This document shows, in pieces, positions 55,590 through 64,000 of a DNA stretch of 64,000 nucleotides; the first letter of the stretch is position 1; each line of letters starts with the position of its first letter. Both the position numbers and the translations under genes were made by a program. The DNA comes from Odobenus rosmarus divergens (lineage: Eukaryota; Chordata; Mammalia; Carnivora; Odobenidae): the NCBI RefSeq assembly GCF_000321225.1, contig NW_004450458.1, positions 2,689,528 through 2,753,527 on the forward strand. Reading direction: 5' to 3'. A model generated the notes under the pieces. The model searched no databases, had not been told where the DNA came from, and was given only the letters and a program-made list of their open reading frames with translations.

Positions 55590-57950
55590 AACATGAGACA
55601 TGTGGATGCTAGGACATTTACTGCTTCTTTCATATTCTACCATCTATTGATAGCTGAGCCACTCCCTCTCTTACCAACCCCTATTCTAAAAGAAGAGTGT
55701 TCAGTTCAATATCTAAGTCATTGGGTGAAAAGGCCACAGTTGAACTGAAAATGGGATTCACCCACAGGAAATACATAAATTTTATATATCTGAGGAACGA
55801 ATGTATAATTTTTAATTTAAATTTTTATTTAAAACGTATGTTTTCATTATAAATGTTTGAACCTATAACATCACATTTTTCCTTGATACTTTAAACCTTC
55901 TCTGAAACTTTCTCTGAAACACTAAATAAAATCTGTTGACTAGAAAACAGAATACATATCTTGCCTTAGCAGATATTGATTATTTAGCATAAATACAGGT
56001 AGCATTTATGAATGCCTAACTACTGCTAAAATGTGAAACAAAACAAAACTTTCTTAAGTTTGACATGGCCAAAATGAAAATAAATCATATTATCCTACTG
56101 AAATTCAAAACACTTCAAATTTTGAAAGACTCCCTGAGCTTGGTTACTAGAAATGTCAGTAGTGGAGGATTTATTTTGCATGGTATGACTTTGGTAAGGA
56201 AGTTGTCAGAAGCAGGTTTCAGGTGATGGTGAAGTCTAATTCTCTCAGATTTATAGCACCACAAGGACCAACTCCACTAAAACAGGTCTTGGAACTCTAC
56301 TAGGAGTCAGGAACTTAATAATTCTTCCTCAAAAAGTCACCTGATTAAACATCTCAACTGTTTTGCTATAAAAACCATTTGGAGCCTGTTATGATTCATG
56401 GGCCACATTTCTTGCCAAATGTTGATTTAAACAACTTCTCAATATAATTCTTCCTCAATTGAAAATATAATCTACCAATTACAATACTGCAATATTTTAT
56501 TTCAACATTTTAGAAAATAGTTTCTGGGATAACTACTAAAAGTTTATGTCTGCTAACGGCTTAAATAATTTACACGTTTCAGGTCATTTTAATCATTCCA
56601 TTATTAATCGTTAAAACTCCCTCTATCTCCCTCTAACTCCTCCTCTAAACTCCTCTCCTGGTTAAGTCTCTCTTAGATTTTCATTGTCTTTTTACTGATT
56701 TTGGTTCTGTGGAATAGAAACCTGCAACGGACCATGCTATTTAGGATCTAGAGAGCTGAATCCCCACACTGAGAATCATGCAAATTTTGCATTTTTAGTC
56801 TTCCTTGTTCACCCAGATGGACAGAACTGCTTCCTTAAAAATCAGACAATAATCTCAACCATTTAAAAGTTGTGATATATATCCCTTTTCCTTTAAACTT
56901 ATTTGCTAACTACCTGGACCCACTTTAGATAAACTGAATACTTGCTAGGCAAATAATTTATTTTAGGTTTTCTTTAGAGATGGGTATCAAGATACTTAAG
57001 TCCAATTAAGTCCTAAATTGTCCTCCCCCAACTCTCTACAAAAATAAAAACTTAGATTTAAAAGTATAAGACAATGCTTCTGTCAACACTGACACTTGCT
57101 AACATAATAGCACATGGTGTCAACTTAGAGGAATTTCTTTACAGTATAATGGGAATAAGGTAAGAAGAAGTAAAGGATTTCATACAAAAAAACCCCAAAA
57201 AACAAAAAACAAAACCCAGTCTCTAGAGGACTTGAGGGGAAAATTGGGTTCAAGGTCAGTTTGATTTCCTTCGCCATTTCATAGAAGTGCCCACGGAAAC
57301 AATAGCCACACCAAACAGAGATCTCACAATATCACTGTGGAGGGAATGTCATGCTAACAAGAAGTGTAACCATTACATACAGCTATTTCATAAAGGGAAC
57401 AGTTAAATCAGAGAAAGAACATGGGCCATATCCTGGGTAATTTCTGGCTGTCACAGCATATATGACAAAGAAAGGGATCTTGTAAGTAGAATACCTACCC
57501 TGGGCTACAGAGGACTATGGCTCCTGCCTAATTCCAGCAGGTTCTTAAATTTGTGATGAGGTAAAGATCAAGTACAGGGAAAACTTGGTTTATATCGTTT
57601 AAATTTTCCCTGAAAGATTAAAGACCTACTAACTCTTTGAGATAATCCATTCTGTCTTCCATGAAATATGTAACACAGGTCTTCCTACACATGAACAGCA
57701 ATTTGAGACATAAGGTTCCAACAACTGGATTATTTTTCAGTCTGGTTCTGTTTGTTACTTTGTCTCTTGACAGTGTATTGTTTTTATTTGCTTTACTGTA
57801 TGTATTAAAATATTTTACGGCATGCAAGACTTTATTTACAGAACAATATAGCTGAGGTAGGTAGTATTTATACCTGGAAATAGGCACAATATTCTTTTGC
57901 TATTGATGTGGGGTGTTGAATCCAAGTGGTGCAATACCTGAGTAATAAAA
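55590..57950. other. Unassigned non-coding DNA
   Basis: No recognised repeat or splice-bounded frame. Overlapping frames at 57618-57887 on both strands have no motif support. Confidence 0.45.
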
Positions 57951-58602
57951 TATTTATAAATAAAACAAAAGAAAAAGAGAGTGTGGGAGGAGAAAATTAT
58001 CTAAGAAATAATTTAAAGACAATTCCCAAAATTGAAGGATGTGAGTTTCTAAATAGTGAGGACCCACTGAGAGCCTATATCAATAGATAGCAGAGACTTA
58101 AACAAGACACAGTTTATGATATGAGACAAAGAAAGAATTCTAAAAATAGTCTAGAAAAAAAATTAAAAAACTGATCCTATATGAAAAAGCAGGAGTCAAA
58201 ATGACATCAGATTTTCAGTAGCCATACTTGTAAAGTTAATAAAGCAAAAAAGAAATGATCCAAAATTCTCAAAAAGAATTTGAGTAATGATTTTTGAAAA
58301 ATGATGTTCAAATAAAATTCCTTATCCCAACAAACTATGAATCAAATAAAAGGGACTTTTGAAACATGAAAGTTGTAAAAATTATCTCCCATGCATACTT
58401 TCTTAGGAACTAAACTGAGAAACAATAAAATATGGTAGAGAGCCAATACTACAGAGAGGTGAAAAGAAAGCCTGATGAAAATTATGTCACAGGCTTGGTG
58501 AGTAGTCAACCCAGTGATGAACTTCGGGAGCATGGAGATTCTGGAGAGAAATTTCCAATTAAAAAAAGGAGGGCGGGGGGACACTGGAAGAATTTCCAAT
58601 CC

Positions 58603-58812
58603 AATATATATATATTTATGAGAGAGAGAAAGAGAATGAGAGAGAGCAAGAGCTCAGGGAGGGGCAGGGGAAAGGGAGAGAGAGAGAATCCCAAGCAGAC
58701 ACCCTGCTGAGCACAGAGCCGCACCTGGTGCTGGATCCCATGACCCTGAAATCATGACCTGAGCCAAAACCAAGAGTTGGAGGCTTAACTGATTGAGCCA
58801 CTCAGGCACCCC
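58603..58812 (-). mobile_element. CAN-SINE (older subfamily), nested in HAL1/L1M
   Basis: An antisense copy with a TA/TTTATGAGAG tail side and a GA tract, then CATGACCTGAGCCAAAACCA (the old type with AAACCAAGAG) and head end GATTGAGCCACTCAGGCACC. AAGAATTTC is found at 58588-58596 and 58813-58821. Frames on both strands over it are SINE-derived. Confidence 0.88.
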
Positions 58813-58966
58813 AAGAATTTCTGATCTTCAAGAGTACCTGAAGGAAATTTATTAACTCAGAGAGTTTGGGGCTGAATTGACTCATAGAAAGCTAAATAAA
58901 TGAAAAAAAAATGAGATTACTATCTCTCTTAAAATGAAAAGTTTTATACCAAAACAGTAATTACAT

Positions 58967-59109
58967 GGGAGCCTGGGTGGCTAAGCGTCTGCCTTCGGCT
59001 CAGGTCATGATCCCAGAGTCCTGTGATGAAGCCCAGCATCAGGCTCCCTGCTCAGCGGGGAGCCTACTTCTCCCTCTACCACTCCCCCTGCTGTACTCTC
59101 TCTCTCAAA

Positions 59110-59144
<35 letters not shown>

Positions 59145-59156
59145 ATCTTTAAAAAA
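58967..59156 (+). mobile_element. CAN-SINE with 13-bp target duplication and long (AAAT)n tail
   Basis: The sense copy has GGAGCCTGGGTGGCTAAGCG, lacking about 11 bases of the A-box region, plus CCCAGAGTCCTGTGATGAAG and about ten AAAT units (59108-59146). CAAAACAGTAATT flanks it at 58950-58962 and 59157-59169. Confidence 0.94.
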
Positions 59157-59169
59157 CAAAACAGTAATT

Positions 59170-60240
59170 GCAGTTCATTACCTGGTTCAGCTATCTGTAA
59201 TATTTGCAAAATCATAATAAAATAAGCAATGGGTATTGATTTATTTATATTTCAACTGCTTTAGGAGGGTCAGAGGGAGAGGGGAAGAATGTATATGTTC
59301 ATGGGGATGAGGGATGAATGCAAAAAGCCTAATCTTTTTTTCCATGTTAGGAAATAATAGCTAAACTAAGGAATCATGGAGCAGAAGTATAAGAATACTA
59401 ACTGAAAGATTTGAATAAAAATGATTGTTTCTGGGGAGTTGAAATTAAAGACTGTGACAGAGGTATTTGTATATTTTTAGTTCATAACTTGAAGATGTAT
59501 TATATATGTCAAAATAGATATATGTGAGTATATATATGTATATATATATGCATATATGCACACACAAATATGTGTGTATATATATTTAAGGAAGATGACC
59601 AAATTGTGTTTATTGGTATATCATAAACATATAAACACACTTCATAGATGATAAATATAGTTCATAATTTTAAAAGAAAAAAAGTTGCATGTGTCATGGA
59701 AGAAAAGAATTAAAAGAGTTATGGATATCTTGTCCCAACAACAGATATTTATTCCAGTAAAAAAATTTTAAATGTGCATAAACACTTTAATTTACTAAAG
59801 AAAATCAAGTGCCGCAGAAAATATAGTTCTCAGAGCAAAATATATGTATAAAGGAAAAAGTAGACTAATACCTAAAAAAATATGGCAAAATATCAGATAT
59901 TTGGCATAAGACAAGGAATACTAGTTACTAATGAGACATTAAACTCAACGTCTTAAGTTATGTTTAAGGAAGTAGGAAATGTTGACATTGTTTAAAAAAG
60001 ATATTTTTTAGTTATTGTTTTTTTAATTGAGCAAGGAAGAATTCGAATAGTGTAATTATAGAACTGCAGACACTCAAGGACACTTTCTTCAATACTTAGT
60101 AAAATACCTGGAAAAGTTATTCTATAACCATAACCAATTGGTAATACAAGTCTAAAATTTTATTGTTAAAAAACTTTATATTTGGTAATATTAGGAAAGC
60201 AGTTTAGTTTGATAACCTTAGAGATTATTTCCACTTAAGA
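59170..60240. other. AT-rich DNA, possibly HAL1/L1M tail
   Basis: It contains a TATATATG-type low-complexity tract (59518-59590). No exon is visible. Confidence 0.4.
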
Positions 60241-60266
60241 AAATGAGTTATTATTTTAGACTTTAA

Positions 60267-60290
60267 CCAACTGAGCCACCCAGGCGCCCC
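60267..60290 (-). mobile_element. 24-bp SINE stub with perfect 17-bp target duplication
   Basis: CCAACTGAGCCACCCAGGCG plus CCCC is the antisense head of a CAN-SINE, with no body and no poly-A/T tail. It lies between identical copies of ATTATTTTAGACTTTAA (60250-60266 and 60291-60307). The left copy ends TTTAA, which overlaps the CTTAACC found in the intact SINE just before this point. Loss of the body by a microhomology deletion is the simplest explanation. Confidence 0.92.
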
Positions 60291-60621
60291 ATTATTTTAG
60301 ACTTTAATAAGCTCAAATAGTTGGAGAGATGAGGCTTGATGTGAATATTTTAAATGACTTTAAGTTTCTGAATTCTCTAGGTCTTAGTTGCAGCTATAAT
60401 GTTTTCATTATTTCACATAATTTCACATAATTTTCCTTTCCATCTTGTGACATGTATCCTCAACATGGAAGAATCTATTGTCCCTTGTAAACCATAATGG
60501 TCACTCTTCTAATCTCCATTATCGGTGGAAGATTTACTTGTGTTTGAGTGTCTATATAAAAGACTGAAATAGTTTCAGCAATGGTAACAGTCTTGCCTTT
60601 CCTTGATATTTTTACTTGCAG

Positions 60622-60722
60622 GAAAGAAAATACTTCGGGAAAGTTTGTCTTAATTTAAACTTTCAGAGACTGGAATGGGATTATGATCACGTTCCACATT
60701 CTCTCAAATCACAAACTGGACT
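60622..60722 (+). other. Weak exon candidate with strong acceptor
   Basis: It follows TCCTTGATATTTTTACTTGCAG, a very good acceptor-like sequence. The frame opens GAAAGAAAATAC (ERKYFGKVCL…) and stays open to 60813. The only GT at a reasonable distance (CTA|GTAGGG) is a poor donor, and the sequence beyond about 60700 looks like MIR. It could be a decoy acceptor. Confidence 0.2.
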
Positions 60723-60850
60723 AGTAGGGCTTGAATTTGGAATTCAGGCCCTACTTGTTACGATCTTAGACATGTTACTTCATTTTTCTGAATTTGAGAT
60801 TTTTCTTCTATAGAAGGAATACAACACCAATAATAATACCAATCTGAGTT
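60700..60850 (+). mobile_element. MIR-like fragment
   Basis: GACATGTTACTTCATTTTTC, TGAATTTGAGATTTTTCTTC and the AATAATACCAAT end match the MIR 3' half. Confidence 0.55.
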
Positions 60851-61059
60851 AATGTATGTAAATGTATGTAAAGATTGTAGCATTTCAATATTATCCATAT
60901 TTCACTTTTTTTATTTCAATATTATCACTTTTGAAGGAAAGCTTAAATTTGGATGTAATGTGTTATATACCATTCCAAAGATATCAACAAATCTTGAAGA
61001 GTTGGACCAACAAATAGAATTTGGTAGTGAAGAACATATCTATAAGAAATAAGCAAATT

Positions 61060-63415
61060 TGTTGAAAGAGAGATATCAGCAACAATGGATTATAGGAGAT
61101 AGACACTGGTGTGAACGGGGGGAGGCATGATGGAAAGTAGCAAGGAATTATATATCTTTTGTGCACCAATTCAGCATCTTTTCAACACCACCTCTTACTC
61201 TGCCCCTGCTGGGGCACCTGGCTTTGTACAAGATACAAACAGCTTCATGCAGTACTAGCAAGTGCCTTGTCTCAGGGCCATGATACAGAATTTTGCTTCC
61301 TGACCTGAGACATCTCAAATGCCACTGTGGAGGATGCTTACAGGGAACTTTTTACAGTAACTGATGATGAACCCAGAGTATGGGGAAATTAATGCTCTTG
61401 AAACCACTCTTGACCTAGGAAGGAATGGGAGTCTGTGGTTAAATGAGTGTGTTTGAATCCAAGTGGACAGTTCTGCCACATACTTTGTAAGCCCCTTCAG
61501 AAGGTTCTGGTGGGATGAAGCATAATTGCCATGAATGGGGCCAATTTAATCATAATTCCTGTGTTAGTTTTCATTAATTTTCTGTTTTATCCCTCCTGCC
61601 CTACATTCCTGTTCCCTGGAATCCCATTATTCCCCAAACTACATGCACCTTTATTTTCAGACTCCTCTTTTGGGGAAACTCAGGATGAAAGAATGGGTGC
61701 CTATAGGATGGGATTGTGGAGCCGAGTGATTCACCAGTTAGATGTGAAAAATAAATTCTTTACTGATCGTAAGCAAATGCTGATAACTCCTGGCATACAA
61801 GCCATTTCAAATACCAAGACTTTCATCTATGTGGATTGGGATGAGGTACAAGTAGAAGGTAAAACACTTGGTTATGAAGTCATTGTGGCATTTAAAACAT
61901 ATGAGGGCAATTGTAATTTAAACGATTATAGCACCCGTGAGGGTTTTTTTTTTTTTTTTAATGATTTGGAATCCTTGAAAAAGAAAGGAAGATAAGCTAG
62001 TGGGAACCAAGGAGTAGAAGACCCTCTCATTACCACTTCCAGGTGATTCCTTTATGGAATTTGTGCTTTCCCCCTCTACAACCCTAGGCTTGTTATAGGA
62101 GAATCTAGTTTTTAGGGATGGAATGAATTTATCAGGGCATAGACCCTAACTGCTGAATGTCTGGGTCCTTCCCCAATACAAAATATAGACCAGTTAAGAT
62201 GCTACCGATGGTGAAAGGTAATTGGAAGAGGGAGATAGTGAATGTTAAGATATCAGAAGAGCTGCTGTGGCTGGGACGAGAGTAATTTCTACTCTCTTTG
62301 TATTAAGACTTGCAGAGGTTATAGCAAACCTCTGCTTAAAAGGGGGTCTGTGATTGATTAGACTTCATGGAAGGTTATGATTTGATCTCAGTGAACAAGA
62401 GTTGGACTACACCTGATAGCTTTCATGTACCATTTCAATATTTCCTCAGCCTTAGCTCTTCCTTTAGCCACTGACAAGATCCACCTAGGTTTCAACCAGC
62501 TTTGTTCAGGGGCAACAGGATAGGCCTTACTATCCACCAGAACCACGTTATCTCTCATTCCTTTCTTCTGGTCTTCTTTGTGCCATGGTGACGAATCTCC
62601 ACAAAACACAGCCAGGCACTCATGCAAGTGAGACCTAGGGGTGTAGAGAGTTGCTATCTGGGAGCCACCCTTGAACAATAGCAGATGGGACACGCAAAAT
62701 AAATGCTTCCTTTTTTCATCACTGAGATAGGCAGTTCTGAGACACATTTCAAGTGTCTTCAGTAGGTTCTGATAGTATTAAGCATCAGTCTCTTACAGCA
62801 GTGGTCAACTTTTTGAAGCACCTCTATAGTGGTCTTTCCCTATGTTTCTATTGCATTCCCCTGCTTTGCATGTCTGCTCACTGAGATTACATTATAGACT
62901 TGTCAAAAGCTCAGCATTCAGGTGAATGGAGCCTGTGATCCTTAAGATGGCACAAAACGGGAGAAAGGAATAGAACTGATGACATGATTGCTCAGGATTA
63001 GTCATGCAAGCAGAAGGAGGATCTGGGATCCACTTTCTAATTACGGAACTAGTCAACCAATGTGCATACCCTTCAGCCCAAATTCAAGATTTCTAAGTCT
63101 ACTAGTATCTAATAGATTCCTGATTGCCTTCACTCTACTCTAATGTTTCTATTAATTTTAAAAATACAGAAACTGTGACTTAAGTTTCTTTCATGAAGCA
63201 CAATTGAGAGTGATACAAAGGAATCGGGAATCAAGGAGGGAAGTGATTATTCCTTTCTGGAGGAAAAACTAATAAAGGGATTTGAGGGTGGGTGGTATCA
63301 AACATGCTCCCAATTATTTTGAAAATAGATTTCAAAATTCTGAGGTTAAGAATAAGTATAATCCTGTTTATAGAAACCCTGAAAGGGATGACATTTAAAA
63401 AACAATAGTTATCTT
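61060..63415. other. Mostly unassigned region containing the longest open frame
   Basis: The + frame 61531-61995 (154 codons) is the longest in the window. Its peptide begins MNGANLIIIPVLVFINFLFY, has no recognised motif, passes through a poly-phenylalanine made by a T run, and lacks a promoter or splice context. A rough estimate for AT-rich DNA of this length gives about one such frame by chance. The minus frame 62388-62747 (119 codons) overlaps a possible old LTR. Confidence 0.4.
62390..62760 (+). mobile_element. Possible old LTR fragment
   Basis: GGGACACGCAAAATAAATGC followed by TTCC … CACTGAGATAGG resembles the 3' end of MaLR/ERVL LTRs ('…aataaa…ccactgagat…'). The remainder does not match anything I can name. 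Low confidence. Confidence 0.25.
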
Positions 63416-63419
63416 ATAA

Positions 63420-64000
63420 GGCATTTGAAAAAGATACAAATAAATGTAAAGATATTTTGTTCTCATGGATGGGAAAGAATTAAAATTGTTAAAATGTCCA
63501 CACTACTCAAAGCAATCTATAGATTTAATGCAACACCTATCAAAATTCCAGTGGCGGGCGCCTGGGTGGCTCAGTTGGTTAAGCGACTGCCTTCGGCTCA
63601 GGTCATGATCCTGGAGTCTCTGGATCGAGTCCCGCATCGGGCTCCCTGCTCGGCAGGGAGTCTGCTTCTCCCTCTGACCCTCTTCCCTCTCATGCTCTCT
63701 CTCTCTCTATCTCATTCTCTCTCTCAAATAAATAAATAAATAAATAATCTTAAAAAAAAAATTCCAGTGGCATTTTTCACAGAAATAGATCAAACAATCC
63801 TAAAATTTTGATGGAACCTATAAAAGGCCTCAAATAGCCAAAGCAATCTTGAGAAGGAAGAAGAAAACTAGAGACATTATACTCCTTGAGTCCAAATTAT
63901 ATTACAAAGCTATAATAATCAAAACAGTATGGCATTGGCATAAAAACAAGACACATGGATCAATGGAACAAAATACATAGCCTAGAAATGAACCCATATG
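63420..64000 (+). mobile_element. L1 ORF2 fragment, interrupted by a SINE and cut by the window end
   Basis: AAAATGTCCACACTACTCAA, GGCATTTTTCACAGAAATAG, ATCTTGAGAAGGAAGAAGAA and CAGTATGGCATTGGCATAAA are consecutive L1 ORF2 segments downstream of the reverse-transcriptase core. It continues past the window. The frame has acquired stops, and the SINE at 63556 breaks it. Confidence 0.85.
63556..63758 (+). mobile_element. Young CAN-SINE nested in L1 ORF2
   Basis: The sense copy has GGGCGCCTGGGTGGCTCAGT, GCGACTGCCTTCGGCTCAGG, CCTGGAGTCTCTGGATCGAG, GCATCGGGCTCCCTGCTCGG and the tail AAATAAATAAATAAATAAAT. AAATTCCAGTGGC occurs at 63543-63555 and 63759-63771. The 104-codon frame from 63425 runs from L1 into this SINE and is not a gene. 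Confidence 0.96.

Larger units (their letters stand above)
57960..59520 (+). mobile_element. HAL1/L1M element, interrupted by two SINEs
   Basis: ATTGAAGGATGTGAGTTTCT, AAATGACATCAGATTTTCAG, AAAATGATGTTCAAATAAAA and CATGCATACTTTCTTAGGAA match the ORF1-side region of HAL1/L1M, in sense. Two SINEs (58603 and 58967) were inserted later. The limits on the right are uncertain because the AT-rich sequence to 60240 gives no clear match. Confidence 0.65.

Noticed and set aside
63425..63739. 104-codon open frame at the right end
   Set aside because: It begins in L1 ORF2 sequence and continues through a young SINE; a transposon chimera.

Overview
This is nuclear DNA from a carnivoran mammal. More than twenty tRNA-Lys-derived CAN-SINEs (SINEC family) are present, with the head GGCGCCTGGGTGGCTCAG, a CT-rich body and an (AAAT)n tail. 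Carnivore-type L1 5' and 3' ends also occur, over a background of pan-mammalian L2, MIR, MLT1-like LTR and MER20 fossils. SINE variants with GCGACTGCC plus CCTGGAGTCC, and the L1 3' UTR type, suggest an arctoid caniform (bear, seal or weasel lineage); that refinement is inference. There is no bacterial, viral or organellar gene organisation, no operon and no CRISPR array.

No complete protein-coding gene is present. The window reads as a large intron or gene desert. The best exon candidate is on the + strand at 26764-26910: 147 bp, 49 open codons, phase 0 at both ends, with acceptor and donor. I do not recognise the protein. A weaker candidate at 14293-14499 (207 bp, 69 open codons) carries a CpG-containing palindrome and may instead be a regulatory element. 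A third, at 60622-60722, has a strong acceptor but a poor downstream boundary. Nearly all other open frames are chance frames or lie in SINE, L1, L2 or MIR sequence.

Layout: 1-165 is the 5' end of an antisense L1 that runs out of the window. 390-4900 is SINE, MIR, L2 and an LTR with a nested SINE. 5000-31000 is comparatively repeat-poor, with several stretches that look like conserved non-coding elements, two short perfect hairpins, scattered MIRs, microsatellites and about ten SINEs. 32000-39100 holds an L1M 3' UTR, a long L2 split by a 1.75 kb insertion and by SINEs, and L1M debris. 39110-45155 is an almost full-length, heavily mutated L1 with a small L1 3' end nested in it. 45740-47150 has a MER20 with an internal duplication, a SINE pair and a young L1 3' end. 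47900-48260 is the strongest non-coding regulatory candidate. 49000-60300 is L2, L1MA, an MLT1-like LTR, HAL1/L1M and SINEs, including a 24-bp SINE stub. 61000-63400 is largely unassigned, with a possible old LTR. 63420 to the end is an L1 ORF2 fragment split by a young SINE.

The genes do not form a pathway. The recoverable biology is a layered record of retrotransposition plus candidate long-range regulatory DNA around one likely exon. I found no convincing undescribed system. Repeat names come from memory of consensus sequences and no search was run.
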